This document shows positions 56,049-64,000 of a stretch of 64,000 bases of DNA, piece by piece. This DNA comes from Euzebya rosea (GTDB lineage: Bacteria > Actinomycetota > Nitriliruptoria > Euzebyales > Euzebyaceae): contig NZ_PGDQ01000017.1 in NCBI RefSeq assembly GCF_003073135.1, positions 1 to 64,000 on the forward strand, given 5' to 3'. A program made the translations under genes and the position numbers. The notes under the pieces were generated by a model, which searched no databases, was not told the origin of the DNA, and was given only the letters and a program-made list of their open reading frames with translations. Within the stretch, counting starts at the first letter, position 1, and every line of letters begins with the position of its first letter.

Positions 56049-56303
56049 ATGGGAATCCTCGCCTGGCTGCTGTCCGGTTTGATCGCGGGCGCCATCGCCC
56101 GCGTCTTCGCCCCTGCCCCCAGGGGACTGGGCTGCATCGGCACGATCGCCCTGGGCCTCGTCGGATCCGTCGTCGGCGGCACCCTCGCCAACCTTGCCTT
56201 CGACGGCAACCTCGAGCTGCAGGGCTCCGGGCTGGTCGGATCGGTGATCGGGGCGATCGTCCTCCTGACACTCGCCCGGCTGTTCAGCGGATCCGATCGG
56301 TGA
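56049..56303 (+). CDS. GlsB/YeaQ/YmgE-family small membrane protein
   Basis: An 84-residue, three-helix, glycine-rich membrane protein: LAWLLSGLIAGAIARVF, GCIGTIALGLVGSVVGGTLA and GSGLVGSVIGAIVLLTLARL. It is a transglycosylase-associated (YmgE) type linked to stress, with no known reaction. ATG 56049 follows a GGCAGG about ten bases upstream. Confidence 0.88.
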   Translation: MGILAWLLSGLIAGAIARVFAPAPRGLGCIGTIALGLVGSVVGGTLANLAFDGNLELQGSGLVGSVIGAIVLLTLARLFSGSDR

Positions 56304-56353
56304 CCGCAGGCGGTACCGTCGGACCTTCCGCCCCACCCTCGAGGAGCATCCCC

Positions 56354-57289
56354 ATGACCTGGTCCACCGCTGACATGCCCGACCAGACCGGCAGGGTCGC
56401 CGTCGTCACCGGCGCCAACGGCGGGCTCGGCCTGGCGTCGGCCACGGCGCTGGCGGGCAGGGGTGCCCACGTCGTGATGGCCGCCCGCAACCAGGAGAAG
56501 GCCCGGGCCGCCCGTGACGAGATCCTCGCCGCACACCCCCGTGCCTCCCTGGAGATCGTCGAGCTCGACCTCGGCTCGCTGGCGTCGGTGGAGCGGGCCG
56601 CGACCGAGATCGCCGCTGCCCACGACCGGATCGACATCCTGATGCTCAACGCCGGGGTCATGGCGATGCCCGAGGGCACGACCGTCGACGGGTTCGAGCG
56701 CCAGCTCGGCATCAACGTCCTCGGGCACTGGGCGCTGACGTCCCACCTGCTGCCGATCGTGGTCGGCACCCCCGGTGCCCGGGTGATCACGCTGTCCTCC
56801 ATGGCCCAGCACCAGGGCAGCCCGCTGGACGTGGACAACCCGCACATGCGGGGCAACTACGACGCGTGGAAGCAGTACGGCAACACCAAGCTCGCGGCCC
56901 GACACTTCGCCCAGGGGCTGCAGGCCCGGTTCGAGGCCGAGGGCGTCGATGCGCTGGCGCTGGCCGCCCATCCCGGGCTGACCAACTCCGACCTGCAGGC
57001 GACCACCCACGAGCAGGGCGGCGGCGGGTTCCTGGGGGGCTTCTTCCACCGGCTGACCGAGGCGGTGGGCATGTCGATCGAGCGGGGCGCGCTCAGCCAG
57101 CTCCGCGCGGCCACCGACCCGGCGGCGTCCGGCGGCGACTACTACGGGCCGTTGCTCGTGGCGACCGGGCCGCCGGTCCGCAAGCCGCTGGTCCGGCCCG
57201 GCGCGGACGCCGCGATCGCGGCCCTCTGGACCGTGTGCGAACGCGAGACGGGCCTGTCGATCGACGTGGCGGCCGCCAGGACCACCTGA
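56354..57289 (+). CDS. short-chain dehydrogenase/reductase (retinol-dehydrogenase-like)
   Basis: A 311-residue SDR. The cofactor loop is VAVVTGANGGLGLASATALAG (TGxxxGxG), and NAGVMAMPEG the NNAG motif. The catalytic serine lies in VITLSSMAQHQG, and Tyr/Lys in YGNTKLAARHFA (YxxxK). It is closest to the WWOX/retinol dehydrogenase group, often used on lipids in actinobacteria. GAGGAGC is ten bases before ATG 56354. Confidence 0.9.
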   Translation: MTWSTADMPDQTGRVAVVTGANGGLGLASATALAGRGAHVVMAARNQEKARAARDEILAAHPRASLEIVELDLGSLASVERAATEIAAAHDRIDILMLNAGVMAMPEGTTVDGFERQLGINVLGHWALTSHLLPIVVGTPGARVITLSSMAQHQGSPLDVDNPHMRGNYDAWKQYGNTKLAARHFAQGLQARFEAEGVDALALAAHPGLTNSDLQATTHEQGGGGFLGGFFHRLTEAVGMSIERGALSQLRAATDPAASGGDYYGPLLVATGPPVRKPLVRPGADAAIAALWTVCERETGLSIDVAAARTT

Positions 57290-57397
57290 CCGGCGGTATC
57301 GCAATCGGTCACCTGCGAGTCGGTTCACCGTCGTCACGGTTTGCTGCACGGAACGGTGCGGGAAGTCCTCGAGGACACCCCGACCGAGGAGAGCACC

Positions 57398-58579
57398 GTG
57401 AAGGCAGTTGTCTGGCATGGTCCGCGTGACGTCCGCGTGGACACCGTCCCCGACCCCACGATCCAGGATCCCACCGACGCCATCGTGCGCATGACCACCA
57501 CCGGGCTGTGCGGCTCGGACCTGCACCTGTACGAGGTGCTGGGTCCCTACATGCGCGAGGGCGACATCATCGGCCACGAACCGATGGGCATCGTCGAGGC
57601 CGTCGGTCCGGAGGTGACCGACCTGTCTGTCGGCGACCGCGTCGTCATCCCCTTCCAGATCGCCTGCGGTCACTGCGACCAGTGCGGCCGCGGGCTGCAG
57701 ACCCAGTGCGAGACGACACAGGTGACCGAGGAGGGCAGCGGTGCGGCGCTGTTCGGCTACACCAAGCTCTACGGCGCCGTCCCCGGCGCACAGGCCGAGC
57801 TGCTGCGGGTGCCGCACGCGGACTACGGTCCGATCACGGTCCCGGAGGGTCCGGCCGACGACCGCTTCGTGTACCTCTCCGACGTGCTGCCGACCGCCTG
57901 GCAGGCCGTTGAGTACGCCGACGTCCCCGACGGCGGGAGCGTGGCGGTGCTGGGCCTCGGACCGATCGGGGCCATGGCCTGCCGGATCCTCCAGCAGCGG
58001 GGTGTGGAGCAGGTCATCGGCATCGACCTGGTCGACGACCGCCTTGCCCGTGAGGCAGCCCGTGGCACCACCACGCTGGACCTGCGCGAGCACGACGACA
58101 TCGCTGAGGCCGTCCGCGAGCTGACGAAGGGGCGTGGCGCGGACTCCGTCATCGACGCGGTCGGCATGGAGGCCCACGGATCGCCCGCGACCAAGCTGGC
58201 CCACCGGCTGACCCAGTTCCTGCCGAAGGCGATCGCCGAACCGTTCATGGACCACGCGGGCATCGACCGCCTGGGTGCCATGCTCCCGGCCATCGACATG
58301 GTCCGCCGCGGCGGCACCGTCTCGTTGATCGGCGTCTACGGCGGCATGGTCGACCCGCTGCCGATGATGACCATGTTCGACAAGCAGATCACCATGCGGA
58401 TGGGCCAGGCCAACGTCAAGCGCTGGGTCGACGACATCATGCCGTTGCTCGACGACACCGACGTGCTGGGCGTTGACGACTTCGCCACCCACCGCCTTCC
58501 GCTGGACGAGGCACCCAAGGCCTACGCGATGTTCCAGCAGAAGACCAACGGCGCGATCAAGGTCGTCTTCCAGCCGTAG
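57398..58579 (+). CDS. zinc-dependent alcohol dehydrogenase
   Basis: A 393-residue MDR enzyme. Catalytic zinc site: GLCGSDLHLYEV and IIGHEPMGIVEAVGP. Structural zinc: CGHCDQCGRGLQTQCE with all four cysteines. NAD binding: VAVLGLGPIGAMACRILQQ, with Asp in GIDLVDD. The LTQFLPKAIAEPFMDHAGIDRLG insertion resembles the glutathione-independent formaldehyde dehydrogenase-like group. GTG start at 57398 with GAGGAGAG upstream. Confidence 0.92.
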   Translation: MKAVVWHGPRDVRVDTVPDPTIQDPTDAIVRMTTTGLCGSDLHLYEVLGPYMREGDIIGHEPMGIVEAVGPEVTDLSVGDRVVIPFQIACGHCDQCGRGLQTQCETTQVTEEGSGAALFGYTKLYGAVPGAQAELLRVPHADYGPITVPEGPADDRFVYLSDVLPTAWQAVEYADVPDGGSVAVLGLGPIGAMACRILQQRGVEQVIGIDLVDDRLAREAARGTTTLDLREHDDIAEAVRELTKGRGADSVIDAVGMEAHGSPATKLAHRLTQFLPKAIAEPFMDHAGIDRLGAMLPAIDMVRRGGTVSLIGVYGGMVDPLPMMTMFDKQITMRMGQANVKRWVDDIMPLLDDTDVLGVDDFATHRLPLDEAPKAYAMFQQKTNGAIKVVFQP

Positions 58580-58597
58580 GCCCACCCACCGGAGGCC

Positions 58598-58916
58598 GGG
58601 GTTGCCCTGGCCTCCGTGGCCCGAACGGCCCGAGCGGAGCGGGAAACACCTGGAGCTCGCTACACGCGGACAGGGGTTGCCCTGGCCTCCGTGGCCCGAA
58701 CGGCCCGAGCGGAGCGAGAAACACCTGGAGCTCGCTCCACGCGGACAGGTCGGGCGCGAAGCGCCATCGACCCACCGCGAGCGTCAGCGAGTGGTCGGGG
58801 TTGTCCTGGCCTCCGTGGCCCGAACGGCCCGAGCGGAGCAAGAGACACCTGGAGCTCGCTCCACGCGGACGTCCGCGACGAAGGAGCAGGACCACCGCGA
58901 GCGTCAGCGAGTGGTC
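58598..58916. repeat. 75-bp repeat in three copies plus a 25-bp palindromic unit in two
   Basis: A unit beginning GGGGTTGCCCTGGCCTCCGT starts at 58598, 58673 and 58797 and contains CCCGAGCGGAGCG. A second unit, CCACCGCGAGCGTCAGCGAG followed by TGGTC, occurs at 58772-58796 and 58892-58916. Both share a GAGCG-N-AGCGAG core with the repeats near 6832. The region fills the gap between the alcohol dehydrogenase and tRNA-Ala. No gene is seen in it. Confidence 0.8.
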
Positions 58917-58920
58917 CGCG

Positions 58921-58993
58921 TGGAGCTGAGGGGAATCGAACCCCTGACCTCTTCGATGCGACCGAAGCGCTCTACCAATTGAGCTACAGCCCC
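58921..58993 (-). tRNA. tRNA-Ala (CGC)
   Basis: Read leftward: acceptor GGGGCTG/CAGCTCC contains the alanine determinant G3-U70. D arm GCTC...GAGC, anticodon stem CTTCG/CGAAG with loop GTCGCAT (anticodon CGC). Variable AGGTC, T arm AGGGG-TTCGATT-CCCCT, discriminator A. CCA is not encoded. Confidence 0.95.
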
Positions 58994-59046
58994 GTTGGGG
59001 GACGCTGGATGATAGCGGGAGTCCGATGGGTGTGCGAACCGGCCGG

Positions 59047-59691
59047 TCAGCCGTCCAGGAGGTCCTTGCGGTGGGCGTCGAGCGCCTCGCGCAGCCGTTC
59101 CTGGAGGTGGGCGGTGGTGAAGTCGCCGCGGGTCCGTTCGAGGATGGAACGCGCCACGTCGGTGGAACGGCGCAGGCCGCTGGTGATGCCGTCGGGGAAG
59201 TCGATCGTGACCAGCATCGAGTAGATGTCGTCCATCGTGGCCAGCAGGTCCTCGCAGCGTTCCATGCGGCCGTGGCGCAGCTGGTCGAGCAGGTACCGGC
59301 GCAGCTCGCCGACGGTCTCGGCGACCCCGTTGAGCCACGCGGTCACGTCCACGCCCAGGTCATCGGGGCCCGGCAGGTCACCGCCGCTGAGGACCGCCAG
59401 GGTGCAGGACGCCTCGGCGTACTCCTTCTCCGCGTCGTGCACGAAGCCCGCCCAGCGGATCATCGGCAGGCCGTCGGTGGCGTCGATGGCCACCCGCAGG
59501 TGCGCGGCCGCCTCGCCGACTCCCTCGCGGGCCACGTCGTTCTCGCCACGGTGGGCCGCACGGATGGCGTTGGCGCTGGCACGGATCGACGCGCGCGACG
59601 CCGTCAGCGCAGCCTCGCGGGCCTCGTGCCGTGCTTCGAGCCGGCCATGGGCCAGCGCTCCCACCTCGGGGAGGTGGTCGGCGTAGCCCAT
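59047..59691 (-). CDS. translin-family protein
   Basis: A 214-residue, mostly helical protein. FVHDAEKEYAEASCTLAVLS (about 104-123) corresponds to the acidic helix of translin/TRAX, and the C-terminus has IDFPDGITSGLRRSTDVARS, the translin signature. It is nearest in plan to the archaeal and bacterial translin type. The family binds RNA/DNA, and some members cut RNA. The glutamates in the EKEYAEA stretch could be nuclease ligands, which is inference. It is followed upstream by a two-helix membrane protein gene two bases away. Confidence 0.8.
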   Translation of the reverse strand: MGYADHLPEVGALAHGRLEARHEAREAALTASRASIRASANAIRAAHRGENDVAREGVGEAAAHLRVAIDATDGLPMIRWAGFVHDAEKEYAEASCTLAVLSGGDLPGPDDLGVDVTAWLNGVAETVGELRRYLLDQLRHGRMERCEDLLATMDDIYSMLVTIDFPDGITSGLRRSTDVARSILERTRGDFTTAHLQERLREALDAHRKDLLDG

Positions 59692-59693
59692 CC

Positions 59694-60083
59694 TCAGGCG
59701 GCGCGGCGGTCGACCCAGACGGGCGCGCCCGAACGGTGCCGCGTGGTGGAGAACCCACCCTTGGGGCGCGGCGTCCCGATGCCCTGGCCGACCTGCGCAC
59801 GCACGTGGTGGCGGCGACGGGTGGCCTGCCACTCCTGCAGCTGGTGGAACCCGATCACGCCGGCGACGAACAGGCCGGCGAAGACCAGCACCACGGTCTG
59901 CAGGGACACACCGATGATCAGGGCCATCGTCGACAGCACGACCGCCGCCACGACGGCGACACGAACCGCGTCCTGACGGCGACGCTGGAGGGCAGCACGA
60001 CGGCGTGCCTGACGAGCGATCGTCTCGGCGTCGTCGAGCACCATGAGCTGGCGACCGGTTGTGGACTTGGTGATGAGGGCCAT
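59694..60083 (-). CDS. two-helix membrane protein of unknown function
   Basis: A 129-residue protein. A basic helix (ARQARRRAALQRRRQDAVR) leads into two membrane segments, VAVVAAVVLSTMALIIGVSL and TVVLVFAGLFVAGVIGFHQL (about 40-80), followed by a basic tail (QATRRRHHVRAQ). Its stop is two bases from the translin start, so they are co-transcribed. A TTGACA-like box lies at 60148-60153 upstream. I do not recognise the family. Confidence 0.7.
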   Translation of the reverse strand: MALITKSTTGRQLMVLDDAETIARQARRRAALQRRRQDAVRVAVVAAVVLSTMALIIGVSLQTVVLVFAGLFVAGVIGFHQLQEWQATRRRHHVRAQVGQGIGTPRPKGGFSTTRHRSGAPVWVDRRAA

Positions 60084-60160
60084 GTGGGGGGTTACTCGAT
60101 CACTGGATGGGAAGGAGGTGACCGGGCAGACCAACAGGCTGCCGGACTGTCAAGGCGGAC

Positions 60161-60210
60161 ACCATCGTCCGTTCGTCCGAAGGCGAACAACGATCTTCGG
60201 AACGGATGGT
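60161..60210 (-). terminator. hairpin after the galU-moeA-moaC-moaB operon
   Basis: ACCAT (60161-60165) with ATGGT (60206-60210) plus inner CCGTTC/GAACGG and CCGAAG/CTTCGG pairs form a long interrupted stem just after the moaB stop (60213). No T run. It precedes the TTGACA box of the next gene. Confidence 0.5.
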
Positions 60211-60212
60211 AG

Positions 60213-60710
60213 TCAATGGTCGCCCGCTGCAAGCTGATCCACCGCATGGCCCAGCACACCGACGACGACCTCGACGGACTCACGTGCCCCCTTGGGGGAC
60301 CCGGGCACGTTGACGACGAGGGTGCGGTCGCGGATGCCGGCGATGCCGCGGGACAGCATGGCCATGGGGGTGATCGCCAGCGACGTGGCGCGGATGGCCT
60401 CGGCCAGGCCGGGGACCTCCCGGTCGATGACGTCGCGGGTGGCCTCGGGCGTGGTGTCCTTGGGATGCATCCCGGTGCCACCGTTGGTGATGACCACGTC
60501 GGCGTCGCGGCAGGCGTCGATGATGGCCCGGGACACCCCCTCGCGGCCGTCGGGGACGACGGTCGTGCCGAGGACGGTGATACCGGCCTCCACCAGCACT
60601 GCCTCGACTGCGGGTCCGGCGGTGTCGTCGTACACCCCGGCGCTGGCGCGGGTGGACACCGTCACGATGCGCGCCCGGACGACCCGGGCCTCCGGTGCGG
60701 ACGTGCTCAC
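60213..60710 (-). CDS. moaB: MogA/MoaB-family molybdenum cofactor protein
   Basis: A 165-residue protein of the MPT-binding fold. IVTVSTRASAGVYDDTAGP, DVVITNGGTGMHPKDTTPEA (GGTG phosphate loop, about 74-79) and VVNVPGSPKGARESVE (substrate loop) are the family motifs. It would adenylylate molybdopterin or assist in it. The GTG start overlaps the moaC stop (GTGA). Last gene of the operon. Confidence 0.9.
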   Translation of the reverse strand: MSTSAPEARVVRARIVTVSTRASAGVYDDTAGPAVEAVLVEAGITVLGTTVVPDGREGVSRAIIDACRDADVVITNGGTGMHPKDTTPEATRDVIDREVPGLAEAIRATSLAITPMAMLSRGIAGIRDRTLVVNVPGSPKGARESVEVVVGVLGHAVDQLAAGDH

Positions 60711-61198
60711 GAGTCCTCACCCCGGTGCCAGTCGCCGCGGACGCCGCCGGTCTTGGACTCCAGCTGGACGTGCTCGACGACCGCGCCGCGCTCGACGGCC
60801 TTGGTCATGTCGTAGAGGGTCAAGGCCGTGGTCGAGGCTGCCACGAGGGCCTCCATCTCCACCCCGGTGCGGTCAGCGGCCGTGGCGGTGGCCGTGATGC
60901 TGCAGCGCCCCGCCTCGACGTCGACGTCCACCTCGACCTCGACCCCCGACAGCGACACGACGTGGCACAGCGGGATCAGGTCAGGGGTGCGCTTGGCCGC
61001 CATGATCCCGGCGATCCGGGCGGTGGCGATGGCGTCGCCCTTGGGCAGCCGTCCCTCGACCAGCATGCGGGCCGTCTCCGGGCGCAGCCGAAGGGCGGCG
61101 GAGGCCACTGCCACCCGGCGGGTCGTGTCCTTGTCGCCGACGTCGACCATGCGGGCGTGGCCGGCCTCGTCGAGGTGGGTCAAGCGTGGTTCGCTCAT
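60707..61198 (-). CDS. moaC: cyclic pyranopterin monophosphate synthase accessory protein MoaC
   Basis: A 163-residue protein converting the MoaA product to cPMP. MVDVGDKDTTRRVAVASAAL at the start, GIMAAKRTPDLIPLCHVV with the catalytic Lys region (about 66-83), and GVEMEALVAASTTALTLYDM with MTKAVERG are diagnostic. It overlaps moeA by ATGA (61195-61198). No moaA is seen in this window. Confidence 0.95.
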   Translation of the reverse strand: MSEPRLTHLDEAGHARMVDVGDKDTTRRVAVASAALRLRPETARMLVEGRLPKGDAIATARIAGIMAAKRTPDLIPLCHVVSLSGVEVEVDVDVEAGRCSITATATAADRTGVEMEALVAASTTALTLYDMTKAVERGAVVEHVQLESKTGGVRGDWHRGEDS

Positions 61199-62427
61199 GC
61201 CATCTCCTTCAGCAGGTGGACGACGACCTGCTCACCGGCATCCAGCGACGTGCGGTCGGCGGGGACCTCGGCGAGCCCGTCGGCCAGGACCATCGACCGG
61301 AGGATGCCGCTGCCCTGCGCACCGGTGGTGCTCGCGGTCCATCCGTCGGCGGCACGTTCGAGCGTGACCCGCAGGAACGACACCTTGTGCTCGGGACTGC
61401 GAACCCCCTCGGCAAGCCGGGCAGTCAGGCGGGGACGGTTGAGGTCCTGCCGTCCCTGCAGCCGACGGATCGCCGGCCGGACGTGGACCTCGAAGCTGAC
61501 GGCGGTCGACACGGGGTTGCCGGGCAGCCCGAACACGGGGACGCCGTCGATGGTCCCGAAGGCCTGCGGCATGCCGGGCTGCATCCCGACCTTGCTGAAC
61601 GACACGTCACCCATGTCGGCGAGGACCTGCTTGGACAGGTCGTAGCGGCCTGCGCTGACCCCGCCGCTCGTGACCAGCAGGTCGGCCTGCGCAAGCGCAC
61701 CTCGGAACGCCCGCTTCAGGCTGGCACGGTCGTCGACGGCGATGGGCTGGCGGAACGCGATGGCGCCCGCCTCGACCACCTGCGCGGCCAGCAGGTAGGA
61801 GTTGGACTCGTGGATCTGGCCGGGACGAAGCGGCTTGCCCGGTTCGATCAGTTCGTCGCCGGTCGCCAGCACCGCCACGCGGGGCCGCGGATGCACCAGC
61901 ACCCGGCCCACGCCCATGGCGGCCAGCATGCCGATCTCCGCCGCACCGAGGGGCCGGCCGGCGGTCAGGACGGTCTCGCCGGCGCGCACGCTCTCGCCGG
62001 CATCGCGCACGTTCTCGCCGGCGGTCGGCGCGACGTGCAGCACGACCTCGTGCCCGTGCTCGTCGACGAGCTCGACCGGCACGATCGCATCGACACCCGC
62101 AGGCAGCGGCGCACCGGTCATGATGCGGACGGCCTGTCCGGGGCCCGGCGACGGTCGCTCGGCAGCACCGGCGGCGATCTCGCCCACGACCCGCAGCGGC
62201 TCACCGGCGGTGACGGTGGCCGCGGCCACCGCGTATCCGTCCATGGCGGAGTTGGCGAACGGCGGGATGTCGCCGGGGGCGGTGACATCCTCGGCCAGGA
62301 CCGAGCCGTGGGCCTCCGAGAGCGCCGTCTGTATCGGCGTCAGCGGCGACAGGCCCGAGAGGACCCGTCGACGGTAGTCCCCCAGCGGCTCCAGCTCGGC
62401 GGGATCGACGTGGTGTCGGTGCCCCAC
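61195..62427 (-). CDS. moeA: molybdopterin molybdotransferase
   Basis: A 410-residue enzyme inserting molybdate into adenylylated molybdopterin. ANSAMDGYAVAAATV (about 63-77) is the domain II/III hallmark. IMTGAPLPAGVDAIVPVE, RVAVLATGDELIEPG, LVTSGGVSAGRYDLS (GGVSxG loop) and FGLPGNPVSTAVSFEV complete it. GTG start at 62427 shares one base with the galU TAG. The galU-moeA adjacency is conserved in actinobacteria. Confidence 0.94.
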   Translation of the reverse strand: MGHRHHVDPAELEPLGDYRRRVLSGLSPLTPIQTALSEAHGSVLAEDVTAPGDIPPFANSAMDGYAVAAATVTAGEPLRVVGEIAAGAAERPSPGPGQAVRIMTGAPLPAGVDAIVPVELVDEHGHEVVLHVAPTAGENVRDAGESVRAGETVLTAGRPLGAAEIGMLAAMGVGRVLVHPRPRVAVLATGDELIEPGKPLRPGQIHESNSYLLAAQVVEAGAIAFRQPIAVDDRASLKRAFRGALAQADLLVTSGGVSAGRYDLSKQVLADMGDVSFSKVGMQPGMPQAFGTIDGVPVFGLPGNPVSTAVSFEVHVRPAIRRLQGRQDLNRPRLTARLAEGVRSPEHKVSFLRVTLERAADGWTASTTGAQGSGILRSMVLADGLAEVPADRTSLDAGEQVVVHLLKEMA

Positions 62428-63308
62428 TACTGGTCGAGACCGGCGAGGAACTCGCGCAGGAACCCGATGAACTCCGGCCCCAGGTCCTCGCGCTTGGCGG
62501 CCAGCTCGACGGTGGCGCGGAGGTAGTCGGGCTTGGCGCCGACGTCGTAGCGGATACCGTCGAACTTGATGGCCCTGATGGGCTCGTCCTGCGCCTGGGC
62601 ACGCATGGCGTCGGTCAGCTGGATCTCGCCACCCCGACCGGGCTTCGTCGCCCCGATGTGGTCGAAGATGTCGGGGGTCAGGACGTACCGACCGATGATG
62701 CACAGGTTGGAGGGGGCGTTGGCCTTGCCCGGCTTCTCCACCAGGTCGGTGACCCGGTAGACGCCCTCGTTGTCGGGATCGGGTTCGGCGGCCACGACGC
62801 CGTACTTGGACAGCTCCTCGTCGCCGAACTCCATGACGGCGATGACCGACCGGCCCGTTTCGTCGCAGACATCGACCATCTGTGACAGCAGCCGCTCCTC
62901 CTCACCCAGCAGGTCGTCGCCCAGCAGCACCGCGAAGGGTTCGTCGCCGACGTGGTACCGGGCACAGCCGACCGCATGCCCCAGCCCCAGCGGCTTGCCC
63001 TGGCGCACGTAGTGGACCAGCGCCAGCTGCGTGACGGCCTGGACGGCGGCCAGCAGGTCCTCCTTGCCGGTGGCGGCGAGCTGTCGTTCCAGCTCGACCG
63101 CCTGGTCGAAGTGATCCTCGAGGGCACGCTTGCCACGTCCGGTGACCATGAGGATGTCGTCCAGTCCGGCACGGACGGCCTCCTCGACGACGTACTGGAT
63201 CGCCGGCTTGTCCACCAGCGGGAGCATCTCCTTCGGCTGGGCCTTCGTGGCCGGCAGGAACCTCGTACCGAGGCCCGCGGCGGGAATGACGGCCTTGCGT
63301 GCACGCAC
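62427..63308 (-). CDS. galU: UTP-glucose-1-phosphate uridylyltransferase
   Basis: A 293-residue nucleotidyltransferase making UDP-glucose. AVIPAAGLGTRFLPATKAQPK, KEMLPLVDKPAIQYVVEEAV, GLGHAVGCARYHVGDEPFAV with LLGDDLL (metal Asp), and VEKPGKANAPSNLCIIGRYV are diagnostic. GTG at 63308 with AAGG upstream was chosen. First gene of the galU-moeA-moaC-moaB operon and divergent from the 5-FTHF cyclo-ligase gene. Confidence 0.95.
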   Translation of the reverse strand: MRARKAVIPAAGLGTRFLPATKAQPKEMLPLVDKPAIQYVVEEAVRAGLDDILMVTGRGKRALEDHFDQAVELERQLAATGKEDLLAAVQAVTQLALVHYVRQGKPLGLGHAVGCARYHVGDEPFAVLLGDDLLGEEERLLSQMVDVCDETGRSVIAVMEFGDEELSKYGVVAAEPDPDNEGVYRVTDLVEKPGKANAPSNLCIIGRYVLTPDIFDHIGATKPGRGGEIQLTDAMRAQAQDEPIRAIKFDGIRYDVGAKPDYLRATVELAAKREDLGPEFIGFLREFLAGLDQ

Positions 63309-63378
63309 TGTGGGTGACCTTCGCTTTCCGAGAGCTGGAGGACAACGGACCGGGGTTGCCGCTGGCATGCTACGACGG

Positions 63379-63951
63379 ATGTCGGTGGACGCGGGGCAAC
63401 ACAAGATCGAGCAGCGGCTGGCCGCGAAGGAACGTCGTGCAGCCGTCCCCGCCGACCAGCGGGCGCGGGCAGCGACGACGATCGGCGCCCGGATCGACCA
63501 GCTGATCACCTCACGGCCCGGGCCGCTCGTCGCCTACGCCGCCACCGGCGACGAAGTGTCCGTCGACGCCGTCATGGAGGGCTGGCTCGCCGCCGCCCGT
63601 CCGCTCGCGCTGCCCCGGGTCGTCGGGCCCGGACGCCTCGACCTGCACCTGGTGGCCGATTTGGGCGCCGACCTGGTCGTCGGGGCCTACGGCATCCGGG
63701 AACCGCGCGAGGACCTGCCGACCCTCGATCCCGGGGCTGCCGCCACCGTGCTCGTGCCGGGGGTCTGCTTCGACCGCAGGGGGGGCCGGATCGGCTGGGG
63801 CGGCGGCTTCTACGACCGCCTGCTGCCGAGGACGGTCGCAGCGTGGCGCCTCGGGATCTGCCTCGAGGTGCAGCTGGTCGAGCGTGTGGCCGCCGACCCC
63901 CACGACGCCCCTGTCGATGCGGTCGTCACCGAGGCCGCCGTGTACCGTTGA
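63379..63951 (+). CDS. 5-formyltetrahydrofolate cyclo-ligase
   Basis: A 190-residue enzyme turning 5-formyl-THF into 5,10-methenyl-THF with ATP. An Arg-rich start (KIEQRLAAKERRAAVP), VAYAATGDEVSVDAVM, and the ATP motif RIGWGGGFYDRLLPR (about 137-151, GxGxGFYDR) are present. It is divergent from galU and followed by fmdB, as in mycobacteria. ATG 63379 was chosen; 63367 is also possible. Confidence 0.92.
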   Translation: MSVDAGQHKIEQRLAAKERRAAVPADQRARAATTIGARIDQLITSRPGPLVAYAATGDEVSVDAVMEGWLAAARPLALPRVVGPGRLDLHLVADLGADLVVGAYGIREPREDLPTLDPGAAATVLVPGVCFDRRGGRIGWGGGFYDRLLPRTVAAWRLGICLEVQLVERVAADPHDAPVDAVVTEAAVYR

Positions 63952-63984
63952 GCGGCCGTCGACCCCTTCGAGACCTTCACCACC

Positions 63985-64000
63985 ATGCCAACCTACGACT
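63985..64000 (+). CDS. FmdB-family zinc ribbon protein (start only)
   Basis: ATG at 63985 reads MPTYD to the window end. This matches the invariant MPTY(D/E)Y start of FmdB zinc ribbon proteins, which regularly follow 5-FTHF cyclo-ligase in actinobacteria. Only five residues are visible, so the call rests mainly on context. Confidence 0.55.

Noticed and set aside
58598-58916. CRISPR or tRNA-linked attachment site next to tRNA-Ala
   Set aside because: The repeats do not copy the tRNA 3' end, and there is no integrase or phage gene.

Overview
This 64 kb window is very GC-rich bacterial chromosome with tightly packed genes, frequent GTG starts and many 1-4 bp stop/start overlaps. Gene content and order point to an actinobacterium. 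From FmdB at the right edge through 5-FTHF cyclo-ligase, galU, moeA, rsmI/pmt, metG, tatD, ksgA, ispE, glmU, prs, rplY, pth, mfd, mazG, eno, the FtsB-like gene, DUF501 and ppx, the order matches the Mycobacterium tuberculosis segment Rv0991c-Rv1026 as I remember it. The SCO1664-DUF3090-MSMEG_4193 triplet at the left is also an actinobacterial signature. A deep-branching lineage such as Nitriliruptoria (Euzebya-like) is my guess and is not proven by the sequence.

Layout. 1-5.3 kb: a membrane HD-GYP protein whose cadherin-like repeat tail lies in a shifted frame, the SCO1664/DUF3090/phosphatase operon and a PRC-barrel protein. 5.4-10.2 kb: fumC, a cluster of about 115-bp repeats that begins at the fumC stop codon, a cation/proton antiporter with Usp domains, and a second PRC-barrel protein. 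10.3-19.4 kb: glnB-glnD nitrogen signalling, an orphan LuxR-type regulator, an NYN/LOTUS protein, an acyl-CoA dehydrogenase, an odd tRNA with UAA anticodon, and a 7-TM histidine kinase/response regulator pair. 19.4-23.3 kb: a Nudix gene with an in-frame TGA before a YjeF_N-like domain, a thiamine-binding protein and a siroheme sulfite reductase. 23.3-42.4 kb: a long leftward housekeeping block (ppx to tatD) for cell division, glycolysis, nucleotide clean-up, repair, peptidoglycan and isoprenoid precursors and ribosome maturation. 42.4-50.4 kb: AbrB regulator with a tiny membrane protein, lipoprotein, aminotransferase, a divergent HTH/hydrolase pair sharing an operator-like palindrome, a PQQ-type propeller, an RlmA-like methylase, DoxX and Bax-inhibitor membrane proteins. 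50.4-64 kb: metG, rsmI/pmt, DUF2007, HAD phosphatase, GlsB, SDR, zinc alcohol dehydrogenase, 75-bp tandem repeats, tRNA-Ala, a translin homologue, the galU-moeA-moaC-moaB operon, 5-FTHF cyclo-ligase and the start of FmdB.

Most of the window is ordinary housekeeping. The items that stand out are the class I-shaped tRNA with UAA anticodon, the Nudix/YjeF_N in-frame TGA, the HD-GYP/cadherin frameshift, the bacterial translin, the AbrB-zinc-ribbon/mini-membrane-protein pair, and several distinct families of palindromic intergenic repeats. No phage, insertion sequence, CRISPR array, toxin-antitoxin or defence locus was seen.
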